Source: Xylocopa sonorina (lineage: Eukaryota > Arthropoda > Insecta > Hymenoptera > Apidae). Taken from it: a DNA stretch of 64,000 nucleotides. This document shows, piece after piece, positions 1 through 10,961 of the stretch (position 1 is its first letter; each line of letters starts with the position of its first letter). The notes under the pieces were generated by a model, which worked only from the letters and a program-made list of their open reading frames with translations, was not told where the DNA came from and did not search any database. Position numbers and translations under genes: made by a program. The stretch is from positions 558,001 to 622,000 of the forward strand of contig NW_027490228.1 in the NCBI RefSeq assembly GCF_050948175.1, in the 5' to 3' direction.

Positions 1-2717
1 AGAGTTCTAATGCTTCCTAATTAGCGATATCGCATCCCATTTCTATGTTTCATGTTAAGATGTAATATTCACTGCGAAGTGTCATGTATATCTCGTATTC
101 ACTTCAAATAATGTAAATGCGACACTTCCATGCTAGGAAATAGCGTTTGCAGGTGTCTACGTATCGTAGCAATAGAGTTCTAATACTTCTTAAAACGAGA
201 TGTCGCATTTCATTTCTATGTTTAGTGATAAGATATAATATACATTTTGGAGTGTTATGTATACCTCGTATTCACTTCAAAAGAATGTAAATGCGACACT
301 TCCATGCTAGGAAATAGCGTTTGCAGATGTCTACGGATCGTAGCAATAGAGCTCTAATGCTTCCTAAAACGCGATATCGCATCTCACCTCTATGTTTCAT
401 GATAAGGTATAATATTCATTGCGAAGTGTCATGTATACCTCGTATTCACTTCAAAGAAATGTAAATGCGACACTTCCATGCTAGGAAATAGCGTTTGCAG
501 ATGTCTACGGATCGTAGCAAAGAATTCTAAGGCATCCTAAATCGCGATATCGCATCTCACTTCTATGTTTCATGATAAGATATAATATTCATTATGAAGT
601 GTCATGTATACCTCGTATTCACTTCAAAGAAATGTAAATGCGACACTTCCATGCTAGGAAATAGCGTTTGCAGATGTCTACGTATCGTAGCTATAGAGTT
701 CTAATGCTTCTTAAAACGAGATGTCGCATTTCATTCCTATGTTTCGTGATATGATATAATATTCATTTTGGAGTGATATGTATACCTCGTACTCACTTCA
801 AAAGAATGTAAGTGTGACACTTCCATGCTAGGAAATAGCGTTTGCAGATGTCTACGGATCGTAGCAATAGTGTTCTAATGCTTCCTAAAACGCGATATCG
901 CATCTCACTTCTATGTTTCATGATAAGATATAATATTCATTGCGAAGTGTCATGTATATCTCGTATTCACTTCAAAGGAATGTAAACGTGACACTTCCAT
1001 GCTAGGAAATAGTGGTTGCAGATGTTTACGTATCGTAGCAATAGAGTTCTAATGCTTCTTAAAACGAAATGTCGCATTTCATTTCTATGTTTCGTGATAA
1101 GATATAATATTCATTTTGGAGTGTTATGTATACCTCGTATTCACTTCAAAGAAATGTAAATGCGACACTTCCATGCTAGGAAATAGCGTTTGCAGATGTC
1201 TACGTATCGTAGCAGTAGAGTTCTAATGCTTCTAAACACGAGATGACGCATCTCATTTCTATGATTCGTGATAAGATATAATATTCATTTTGGAGTGTTA
1301 TGCATACCACGTATTCACATCAAAAGAATGTAAATGCGATACTTCCATGCTAGCAAATAGCGTTTGCAGATGTCTACGTATCGTAGCAATAGTGTTCTAA
1401 TGCTTCTTAAAACGCGATATCGCATCTCACTTCTATGTTTCATAATAAGATGTAATATTCATTATGGAGTGTTATGTATGCCTCGCATTCACTTCAAAGA
1501 AATGTAAATGCGACACTTCCATGCTAGGAAAAAGCGTTTGCAGATGTCTGCGGATCGTAGCAATAGAGTTCTAATGCTTCCTAAAACGCGATATCGCATT
1601 TCATTTCTATGTTTCGTGATGAGATATAATATTCATTTTGGAGTGTTATGTATACCCCGTATTCACTTCAAGAGAATGTAAATGTGACACTTCCATGCTA
1701 GGAAATAGCGTTTGCAGATGTCTGCGTATCGTAGCAATAGTGTTCTAATGCTCCTTAAAACGAGATGTCACATTTCATTTCTATGTTTAGTGATAAGACA
1801 TAATATTCATTTTGGAGTTTTATGTATACCTCGTATTCACTTCAAATGAATGTAAATGCGACACTTCCTTCCTAGGAAATAGCATTTGCAGATGTCTACG
1901 TATCGCAGCAATAGTGTTCTAATGCTTCTTAAAACGAGATGTCGCATTTCATATCTATGTTTCGTGATGAGATATAATATTCATTGTAGAGTGTTATGTA
2001 TACCTCGTATTCACTTCAAAAGAATGTAAAAGTGACACTTCCATGCTAGGAAATAGCGTTTGCAGATGTCTACGTATCACAGCAATAGAGTACTAATGCT
2101 TCTTAAAACGAGATGTCGTATTTCATTTCTATGTTTCGTAATAAGATATAATAGTGATTGTGTAATGTTATGTATACCTCGTATTCACTTCAATGGAATG
2201 TAAATGCGACCCTTCCATGCTAGGAAATAGCGTTTGCAGATGTCTACGTATCGTAGCAATAGTGTGCTAATGCTTCCTAAAACGCGATATCGCGTCTCAC
2301 ATCTATGTTTCATGATAAGATATAATATTCATTGCGAAGTGTGATGTATACCTCGTATTCACTTCCACCAGGATGTATATGCGACACTCCCGTGCTAGGA
2401 AATAGCGTTTGCAGATGTCTACGTATCGTAGCAATAGAGTACTAATGCTTCTTAAATCGAGATGTCGCATTTCATTTCTATGTTTCGCGATAAGGAATAA
2501 TATTCATTTTGGAGTGTTATGTATACCTCGTATTCACTTCAAAAGAATGTAAATGCGACACTTCCATGCTAGGAAATAGCGTTTGCAGATGTCTACGTGT
2601 CGTAGCAATAGAGTTCTAATGATTCTTAAAACCCGATATCGCATCTCACTCCTATGTTTCATGAAATGATATAATATTCATTATGGATTGTTCTGTATAC
2701 CTCGTATTCACTTCAAA
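1..2717 (+). repeat. 174-bp satellite array, left block, relatively uniform
   Basis: Head-to-tail units of about 174 bp. Landmarks in order within a unit are TCGTAGCAATAGAGTTC, GCGATATCGC, GATAAGATATAATATTC, TGTATACCTCGTATTCAC, TGCTAGGAAATAGCG and GCAGATGTCTACG. Two versions are intermingled: one with CGCGATATCGCATCTC and GCGAAGTGTCATG, the other with CGAGATGTCGCATTTC and TTTGGAGTGTTATG. The order of the two is irregular, so this is not a simple dimer. The array continues beyond the left edge of the window. No coding capacity is apparent. Confidence 0.97.
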
Positions 2718-2760
2718 TATTCATTGCGAAGTGTCATTTATACCTCGATTTCACTTCAGA
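2675..2760 (+). repeat. 43-bp out-of-register partial duplication inside a satellite unit
   Basis: After TATTCATTATGG (from 2675) the unit runs to CACTTCAAA and then jumps back to TATTCATTGCG (from 2718) before continuing normally. The segment from TATTCA to TTCAAA is therefore present twice, 43 bp apart. The two halves resemble different subfamilies (ATGGATTG versus GCGAAGTG), so this looks like a junction between two non-aligned units and not slippage within one. Confidence 0.8.
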
Positions 2761-4550
2761 AGAATGTAACTGCGACACTTCCTTGCTAGGAAATATTGTT
2801 TGCTGATGTCTACGCATTACAGCAATAGAGTACTAATGCTTCTTAAAACGAGATGTCGTACTTCATTTCTATGTTTCGTAATAAGATATAATATTCATTG
2901 TGTAATGTTACGTATACCTCGTATTCACTTCAATGGAATGTAAGTGCGGCATTTCCTTGCTAGGAAATAGAGTTTGCAGATGTCTACGTATATTAGCAAT
3001 AGAGTTCAAATGCTTCTCAAAACGCGATATAGCACCTCATTCCTATGTTCCATGATAAAATATAATATTCATTGCGAAGTGTTTTGTATTCCTCGTCTAC
3101 ACTTCAAATGAATGTAAATGCGACACTTCCATGCTAGGGAATAGCGTTTGCAGATGTCTCCGTATCGAAGCAATAGGACTCCAATGCTTCTTAAATCGCG
3201 ATATCGCATCACATTTCGACGTTTCGTGATAAGATATAATATTCATTGTGGAGTGTTATGTAATTCTCGTATTCACTTCAAAAGCATGTAAATGCGAAAC
3301 CTCCCTGCTAGGTAATAGCGTTTCCAGGCGTCTACGTATCTTAGCAATTGGGTTCCAATGATTCTTAAAACGCGATATCGCATCTCATTTCTATGTCTCA
3401 TGATAAGATATAATATTCATTGCGAAGTGTTGTGTATTCCTCGTCTACACTTCAAAAGAATTTAAATACCTCACTTCCTTGCCAGGAAATTCGTTTCCTG
3501 GAGTCCACGTATCGAAGCAATGGTGTTCTAATGCTTCTCAAATCGCGACAACGCATCTCATTTCTATGTTTCATGATAAGATATCATATTCATCGCAAAC
3601 TGTTATGTATACCTCGCATACACTCAACAGAATGTAAATATCACATGTGCTTTCTAGGAAATAGCGTTTCCAGATGTCTACGTATCGAAGCAATGGAGTT
3701 CTAATGCTTCTTAAAACGCGATATCGCATCTCATTTCTGTATTTCATGATAAGATATGATATGCATCGCGAAGTGCTATGTATACCTCGTCTATACTTCA
3801 ATAGAATGTAAATGTCACCCGTCCTTGCTAGGAAATAGCGTTTCTAGATGTCTAGGTATCGAAGGAACAGAGTTCTGTTTCTTCTTAAAACGCGATATCC
3901 CATCTCATTTCATTGTTTCATGATATGCTATAATATTCATTGCAAAGTGTTATGTGTACCTCATCTACAATTCAAAAGAATGTAAATGCAACACTTCCTT
4001 GCTAGGAAATGTGTTTCCAGATGTCTACGTGTCGTAGCAATATAGTTCGAATTCTTTTTAAAACGCGATATCGCATCTCATTTCTATGTTTCAGAACATG
4101 ATATAATATTCATTGCGAAGTGTTATGTATGCCTCGTCTACACTTCAAAAGAATGTAAGTACCTCACTTCCGTGCTAGGAAATGCGTTTCCAGGTATCTA
4201 CGTATCGAAGCAGTAGAGTTCTAATTCTTGTTATAACGCGATAACGCATCTCATTTCTATGTTTCATGATCAGATATAATATTCATTGTGGAGACGTAGG
4301 TATACCTCGTATTCACTTCAAAAGAATGTAAATGCGACACTTCCTTGCTAGGAAATAGCGTCTGCAGATGTCTGCGTATCGAAGCAATGGGGTTCTAATG
4401 CTTCTTATAACGGGATACCGCATCTCATTTCTATGTTTCATAATAAGATATAATATTCATTGCGAAGTGCTATGTATACCACGTCTACACTTCAAAAGAG
4501 TGTAAATGCCACACTTCCTTGCTAGGAAATGTCGCTTCCGGGTGTCTACG
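2718..4550 (+). repeat. 174-bp satellite array, degenerate periphery of left block
   Basis: Units remain recognisable but carry many private substitutions and small indels. Several share variants that are rare in the core: CGTCTACACTTC in place of CGTATTCACTTC (near 3094, 3440, 4132 and 4478), ATCGAAGCAAT in place of ATCGTAGCAAT, and GTTTCCAGATG or GTTTCTAGATG in place of GTTTGCAGATG. The last unit stops in the middle, after GTGTCTACG at 4550, where unrelated sequence begins. Loss of homogeneity towards a single-copy boundary is typical of satellite array edges. Confidence 0.95.
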
Positions 4551-4553
4551 AAA

Positions 4554-4757
4554 ATGGAAAGTAGCGAGCAGAAAAAGAAACTGATGGAGCTACAAAGTAG
4601 ATTGATACATCCGTCAATACTTCTGCTCAAAGGCTATTATAGAATTGGACCGAAATGGGTACAAAACAGGCAATTATATCTATACGTTCTATTCTATGCA
4701 AAGGCAAATATTTCAAAGAGAAAAGATGTGTTACTTACAAATTACTTATGTTCCTAG
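4554..4757 (+). other. Open frame of 67 codons at the satellite boundary, possible exon or gene remnant
   Basis: I do not recognise this protein. The frame begins with ATG four bases after the last satellite base, in the context AAAATGG, and ends at TAG. It starts MESSEQKKKLMELQ, a charged, helix-prone stretch with K-K-K-L-M-E-L spacing, followed by a mixed hydrophobic and basic part with GYYRIGPKWVQNRQ. This composition looks more protein-like than the reading frames inside the satellite, which are just repeat translation. The frame is also open upstream into the satellite for 16 more codons, which is surely accidental. No promoter, clear splice site or polyadenylation signal can be assigned. 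It could be one exon of a decayed gene, a transposon fragment, or chance. No function is proposed. Confidence 0.2.
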
Positions 4758-5280
4758 ATATCTCACTAATTCAGGTTTCTTGTCTTGCAGAACTTATCAT
4801 TCATGTAACATGTAAAGGGGTCGAAGACTAGTAAAAGATTTTTATACTTCATAGCCTCACTTGATACGTCGATTGGATCACGTAAAATATCGGACATTAA
4901 TTGCATCTACATCTTCAGACCTTAAATATATAATTGCAACAACGTATTTAATAGTATTTTAATAACATTTTTCTAATTGTTTATATCTAATTCTAATAAA
5001 TATATATTAATCGAATAAGTTGCTTTACCAAAGAATAAAAGTATCTGAGGCTTCCAAATCGGAGCATTACATAACAAACGTGCATCACATATATAATATT
5101 ACATGTAACGAAAGATGAAGACCAAAAAGATCGTACATAAGTTGAATCCACAATGCGGTCATAGAGATACAGAAACGGCAAAAATTCCAAACAGTAATTT
5201 AAAAATTTCAAAAAGGGGGGAGTGAAAATCCATCTCCTTGACGATGATAAGGAACAAGTCTGCCTCATGCACTACAATAT
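4758..5280. other. AT-rich non-satellite DNA without recognisable gene
   Basis: Low-complexity AT-rich sequence with stops in all frames except a 91-codon minus-strand frame (4993-5268). That frame's composition, rich in Y, F, S, L and R, is what random AT-rich DNA gives. A run of seven G lies near 5214-5220. No satellite units are visible. I see nothing else that can be supported. Confidence 0.6.
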
Positions 5281-5540
5281 CCCAAACATCCAGCGATTGG
5301 CACGCCAATGACAGCGGATGGAACGAATTCCGTGACAGAACTGTGCTAACAAAGTGCTCCTACTCAGCTTTCGAAATGGCATACTGTTAGTACTGGGGCG
5401 GCATTCGTATCACGGCACTATTAAAGCACCGAGATATAGCACACGGGCTACACGGCCGTGACAATGACACTATCAGCTCACCATAGCTACACGCGTGGTT
5501 GTGGCGTAGGCTGACATTTACTAATGGGGAAGCTGTTTCC
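5281..5540. other. GC-richer island with short palindromes
   Basis: Base composition rises to near 50% G+C, against AT-rich flanks. It contains a perfect 10-bp palindrome CACGGCCGTG at 5451-5460 and, about 30 bp on, CACGCGTG. Part of it (5322-5404) shows possible weak similarity to 6179-6246. No reading frame of note crosses it. It might be a relic of a mobile element or of single-copy DNA; neither can be shown. Confidence 0.45.
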
Positions 5541-6040
5541 ATAAAAATTATAAGCAAATATGAAAAATGACTAAACTGGGCAATTTATTTATTTTGATTC
5601 CAATATAGATACACCGGCACAAAACAAAGATATAAGAACTCGATTTTATTATTTTCTATAAACTAGCTCGATAGGGCGATTTTTTCCATAAAGTCGATAA
5701 TTACTTTGTCATAAATATATATACACTTATTTTATATATATTTTCTTCAATTTATTGTTACAAATTCATGCAATTGAGGGTTACATTAAATACGATGATA
5801 GCATGTTAATTCAAAAATTACACAAGGCGAAGTTAGGGACGCAACAGCATGAATTTTTATTTTATAAGTAATATTTTTTTTATAAATAATATTTTTAGTC
5901 TATGATGGATTGAAAGAAATATATACGACTCGCTCAATAACTGTAAATATAGGAAAACGACCATCAAAATGTCTATCAATAGTCATATGCTGAACATCTA
6001 CTGACATCTAACGGTTCTAATTTGTATGAAAGCACAGGTT
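5541..6040. other. Very AT-rich non-satellite DNA
   Basis: Long A/T runs, short TATATA stretches around 5718-5740, and an imperfect local repeat of TTTTATTTTATAAGTAATAT-like sequence near 5853-5896. No gene, RNA or satellite unit seen. Confidence 0.6.
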
Positions 6041-6300
6041 CCCCATTGCCAAATGTGATCCTGCGTCATTGCTGAGGAGATTCATGAATGGAGCGATGAT
6101 ACGCGTGTCACCATGGTGCTGGTGCTGCGCGATTCGCTTGTCGAGAACGTGCTGGTAACACGTTCTGGCATTTTAGTTAACGAATCCGGTCACAGATGAG
6201 TACGAATCAGTTGACACTCCTCGGAAGTGGCAATATAGTGCCGGCATGGTGTCGCTACCATCTTGCCGTTTGTTATCTGGGATGCTTTTTAGTGCATTAT
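6041..6300. other. Second GC-richer island with palindromes
   Basis: Like the island at 5281-5540, this stretch is clearly less AT-rich than its flanks. It holds a perfect 10-bp palindrome CACCATGGTG at 6109-6118 and an inverted repeat AGAACGTG / CACGTTCT with a 7-bp spacer at 6144-6166. No extended open frame was found. Origin unknown. Confidence 0.45.
6144..6166. repeat. Inverted repeat, 8-bp arms, 7-bp spacer
   Basis: AGAACGTG at 6144-6151 is the exact reverse complement of CACGTTCT at 6159-6166, with CTGGTAA between. Such a dyad can be a dimeric protein-binding site or an element end. With no further context no role is assigned. Confidence 0.7.
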
Positions 6301-7170
6301 TCGGAATTGAATTTGAACACATAGCTACTTAATCGCGAATTTGTATGTACATAATTATACATGACTGCATAAAAAGGATATCATATACTTTTATAATCAA
6401 TGCGATATAAGAATATAAAACGAAGAACTATCCACTCCCATCAGGAGTAAAATCAATGTTTAGTACGCAAAGTTCATTGCAAAATATAATCAAGCAGTTA
6501 ATATATGAAATCACAGCACACAATAAATCACTGAATGTATAACGATATGAATAGTAAGAAAAACATATTTACCTGTTAGATGTTTATAAATTCAAATTTA
6601 AAAGTCCAAGTCACATTTAATATATTATTGTTTAACAAGGTGATTTAATGTTGTTTCAAATAGGCGTGCAGAACTAGCTCGTACTTCTGTCAATGTAATT
6701 TCATTCAAAATATACAAAGGACAAGAGGAAATATTCTTCAATATATAACATATATAAATCAACGGATGCAAGAGAGAACACTCGATCTCGGTGTAACGAG
6801 ACCGGGGCGTCATCCTGCAGTAATCGTATAACGCCTGTTCCGAGATGGTGTAGAAAGGGAATGTGGAGGGTGAAAAGCATAAAATAACAACAATGTAACT
6901 GAAGAGAAAGAGAAAGAAAATATGTGGAAGCATTGCATTTATTAAGAGGAAATCCTAGAAATATCAAACAACAGATTATATACCATACTGTAAGGGAAAG
7001 GTACAACGAAATAGACGATATCGTGAGAGAAACTAAAAAAATCGAGAAACTTAAAGAGAAAATAATAATTTAGATTGAGCGATTCAATATCACTGACCCC
7101 GGCAAGCTTAATGGAAAACGCATAACGATGAATCGGTTAGAGTATAAGATAGATGTTGGTCGCGGTTTGA
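6301..7170. other. AT-rich non-satellite DNA without recognisable gene
   Basis: Mostly AT-rich. A small GC-richer patch lies at about 6775-6860. Two overlapping minus-strand open frames of about 100 codons (6625-6933 and 6701-7006) cross this patch in different frames. Neither resembles a family I know, and their ends are AT-rich filler. No tRNA or other structured RNA was recognised. Confidence 0.55.
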
Positions 7171-7231
7171 GTGGCCCTGGGAATCCTTTGCCCGCATCAG
7201 GGCAGGCTGTAGGATGGTGGAGGGCCTGCCC
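7171..7231. repeat. GC-rich hairpin segment at the right edge of the island
   Basis: GGGCAGGC at 7200-7207 is the exact reverse complement of GCCTGCCC at 7224-7231, separated by 16 bp. The surrounding 60 bp is the most GC-rich stretch outside the satellite. The inverted satellite array becomes recognisable immediately to the right. Such a hairpin could be the remnant of an element end at the array boundary; this is inference only. Confidence 0.55.
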
Positions 7232-8950
7232 TCCTGTTGCTTGGATCTATAGAATTCACATTCTTTTGTAGAGTAGAAGCAGATAATTATAATGCTTTTC
7301 ATAGAAGATTACAGCTTACTTAATTCGAAACGTTGAAATGAGATGAGTCATGGCATTGTATGATGCATTAGTACTCGATTGTCTCGACATGTAGACACTA
7401 CGAAGGGCAATCCTGTTGCATGGAGCTGTAGAATTTACATTCTTATGAAGTTTTAAAGCAGATAAGCATAGAGCTATGCATAAGAGATTACAGCATTCTT
7501 ACCTTGAAACGATGAAATGCAGACAAGCATAACGAGATGTGTAGAGCATTTTTATCTACTTACATACTTCGAACTGTTGATATCAAATGCGGTATCGCGT
7601 TTTATATAGCATTAGAAATCTATTGCTTCAATACGAGCACATTTAGAAACGCTACCTCCTGGCAAGATAATGTAGGATTTTTATACTGTTGACATGTAGA
7701 AGCAGATAAACGTATCGCGTTTCATTGAATATTACATCTCAACATGCGGCATTGAAATGAGATGCGACATCGATCTGAATAAAGTAATAGAACTTTATTG
7801 CTTCGACAAGTAGATATCTAAAAACGCTATCCTCCTGCAAGGGAGTGTAGGGTTCACATTCAATTGATTTGCAGAAGCAGTTAAACATAACGCGATGCAA
7901 TGAATATTACATCATATCATGCGGCATTGAAATGAATTGCGACATCTCATTGAATGAAGTAAGAGAACTCTATTGCTTATACGCGTAGATACCTAGAAAC
8001 GCTATCTCGTTGGAAGAAAGTGTGGGATTAATATTCTTTTTGAATGCGGATACACAAAGCGCGTTGCATTGAATACTATATCTTAACGCGGAACAATGAA
8101 ACGAGATGCGATATCGCGCGGAATCAGAAAACAGAACCCTGTTGTTTTTACATTTTGACATCTAGAAACGCTATTCTCTTCCGAGGAAGTGTAGCATCAC
8201 ATTGTTTTTCAGTGTAGAAGCAGATAAACATAGTCTGATTTATGGATCATTAAAATCTACATACATACTTCGAACTCTTGATGTGAAATGCTATATCGCG
8301 TTCCATGAAACGTTAGAACTCCTTTGCCTCGATTCGTAGACATCTAGAAACACTGTTCCGTAGCAAGGAAGTGACGCATCCACTTTCATTTGAAGTGTAG
8401 ACGAGATATACATAACGCGTTGCATTGAGATTACATCTGATCATGTGACATAGAAATGAGATGCGATACCGCGTTCTTTGAAGAATTAGAATATTATGGT
8501 TTCGATGCGTACACAGCTAGAAACGCTGTTCGGTAGCAAGCAAGTGCGGTATTTCCACTATTTTCAAGTGCAGACGAGATATACGTAACGCTTGCGTTGA
8601 CGTTGCATCTTAACATGAGACATAGATATTAGATGCGATATAGCACTTTATGTAGCATTAGAACTCTAATGCTTCGATATCTGGTCATCCAGAAGCGCTA
8701 TTTCGTAGCAGGGAAGTGTGAGATTTACATTCCTTTGAAGTGTTGTCGAGATATACGGAACGCGTTACATACAAATACATCTTGTCATTTTTCACAGAAA
8801 TCATCTGCGAAATCGCGTTTGACGAAGAATTACAACTCTATTGCCCCGACACGTAGACATCTGCAAGCTATATTCCGTAGCAAGGAAGTGTGGGATTTAC
8901 ATTCATTTGAAGTGTAGACAAGATAAACGTAACGTGTTGCTTTGAATATT
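7232..8950 (-). repeat. 174-bp satellite array in reverse orientation, degenerate periphery
   Basis: Read on the minus strand, the units have the same order of landmarks as the plus arrays, but with heavy divergence and small indels; the first two or three units are barely recognisable. They share the peripheral variants of the left block: the reverse complements of CGTCTACACTTC (as GAAGTGTAGACG near 8391, 8573 and 8900) and of ATCGAAGCAAT (as ATTGCTTCGAT). Divergence falls steadily to the right. Confidence 0.9.
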
Positions 8951-10861
8951 ACATCTCATCATGAAACATAGAAATGAGATGCGACATCGCGTTTTAAGAA
9001 GCATTAGAAATTTATTGCCTCGATACGTAGACATCTGCAATCGTTATTTCCCAGCAAGGAAGAGTCGCATTTACATTCATTTGAAGTGAATACGGGGTAT
9101 ACATGACACATCGCAATGAATATTATATCCTAACATGATACATAGAAATGAGATGTGATTTCGCGTTTTAGGAAGCGTTAGAAATCTATTGCTACGATAT
9201 GTACACATCTGCAAACGCTATTTCCTAGCAAGGATGTGTCGCATTTACATTCTTTTGAAGTGAGTACGAGGTATACATGATACTTCGTAATGAATATTAT
9301 ATCTTATCATGATACATAGAAATGAGATGTGATTTCGCGTTTTAGGAAGCGTTAGAAATCTATTGCTACGATATGTACACATCTGCAAACGCTATTTCCT
9401 AGCAAGGACGTGTCGCATTTACATTCTTTTGAAGTGAGTACGAGGTATACATGATACTTCGTAATGAATATTATATCTTATCATGAAACATAGAATTGAG
9501 ATGTGATATCGCGTTATAAGAAGCATTAGAATTCTATAGTTTCGAAACTTAGACATCTGAAAACGCTATTTCCTAGCAAGGAAGCGACGCGTCTACATTC
9601 TTTTGAAGTGAATGCGAGGTATACAAGACACATCGCAATGATTATTATATCTTATCATGAAACATAGAAATGAGATGTGATATCGCGTTTCAAGAAGCGT
9701 TAGAAATCTATTGCTACGATACGTACCCATCTACAAACGCTATTTCCTAGCAAGGAAGTGTCGCATTTACATTCTTTTGAAGTGAATGCGAGGTATACAT
9801 GACACTTCGCAATGAATACTATATCTTATCATGAAAGATAAAAATGAGATGCGACATGTCGTTTTAAGAAGCATTAGTGCTCTGTTGTTTGGGTACGTAA
9901 ACATCTGCAAACGCTATTTCCTAGGAAGGAAGTGTCGCATTTACATTCATTTTAGGTGTATGCGAGGTATAAGTGACACTTCGCAATGAATATCATATCT
10001 TATCATGAACGATAGAAATGAGATGCGATATCGCGTTTTAAGAAGCACTAGAACTCAATTACTTCGATACGTAGACATATGGAAACACTATTTCCTAGGA
10101 AAGAAGTGTCGCGTTTACATTCATTTGAAGTGTAGACGAGCAACACATAGCACTTCGATATGAATATTATATCTTATCACGAAACATGGAAATGAGATGC
10201 GATATCGCGATTTAAGAAGCATTAGAGCACCATTGCATCGATACGGAGTCATCTGCAAACGCTACTTCCTAGCAGGGAAGTGTCGCATTTACATTCATTT
10301 GAAGTGTATGCGAGGTATAAGTGGCATTTCGCAATGAAAAGTATATCTTATCATGAAACATAGAAATGAGATGCGATATCGCGTCTTAAGAAGCATTAGA
10401 ACACTATTGCTACGATACCTAGACATCTGCAAACGGTATTTCCTGGCAAGGAAGGGCCGCATTTACATTCTTTTGAAGTGAATACGAGGTATACATAACA
10501 CTCCACAATGGATATTATACCTTATCATGAAACATAGAAATGGGATCTGATATCGCGTTTGAAGAAGCATTAGAAATCTATTGCTTCGATACGTCGACAT
10601 CTGCAAACGCTATTTCCTAGCAACGAAGTGTCGCATTTACCTTCATTTGAATTGTATGCGAGGTATACATGACACTTCGCAATGAATATTATATCTTATC
10701 ATGAAACATAGAAGTGAGATGCGATATCGCGTTTTAGGAAGCATTAGAACACTATTGCTACGATCCGTAGACATCTGCAAACGCTATTTCCTAGCATGGA
10801 AGTGTCACATTTACATTCTTTTGAAGTGAGTACGAGGTATACATATCACTCCAAAATGAAT
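8951..10861 (-). repeat. 174-bp satellite array in reverse orientation, better conserved part
   Basis: About 11 minus-strand units with clear 174-bp spacing, ending abruptly at the assembly gap. Core-type variants (GAATACGAGGTATAC, the reverse complement of the usual GTATACCTCGTATTC) take over from the peripheral type. Two adjacent units, 9137-9310 and 9311-9484, are almost identical and mark a recent single-unit duplication. Confidence 0.95.
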
Positions 10862-10961
10862 NNNNNNNNNNNNNNNNNNNNNNNNNNNNNNNNNNNNNNN
10901 NNNNNNNNNNNNNNNNNNNNNNNNNNNNNNNNNNNNNNNNNNNNNNNNNNNNNNNNNNNNN
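10862..10961. other. Assembly gap of exactly 100 N
   Basis: One hundred consecutive N. This is a conventional placeholder for a gap of unknown size, so distances and strand relations across it are not reliable. Satellite lies on both sides, in opposite orientation. Confidence 0.99.

Noticed and set aside
3420..3801. Overlapping frames on both strands in the degenerate left periphery
   Set aside because: They lie wholly within recognisable 174-bp units and overlap each other.
4993..5268. 91-codon minus-strand frame in the island
   Set aside because: Composition dominated by Y, F, S, L and R as expected from AT-rich DNA; no motif recognised.
5853..5896. AT-rich imperfect repeat as a transposon terminal repeat
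   Set aside because: Low complexity makes such similarity expected; no partner or target-site duplication found.
6625..7006. Two overlapping minus-strand frames of about 100 codons
   Set aside because: Different frames over the same DNA, hydrophobic low-complexity ends, no family resemblance.
4551..7231. tRNA, rRNA or small structured RNA genes in the island
   Set aside because: No cloverleaf, A/B box pair or conserved rRNA segment was recognised on either strand.
7108..7302. 64-codon minus-strand frame as a transposon fragment
   Set aside because: Its middle part looks somewhat protein-like, but it runs into degenerate satellite and matches no family I can name.
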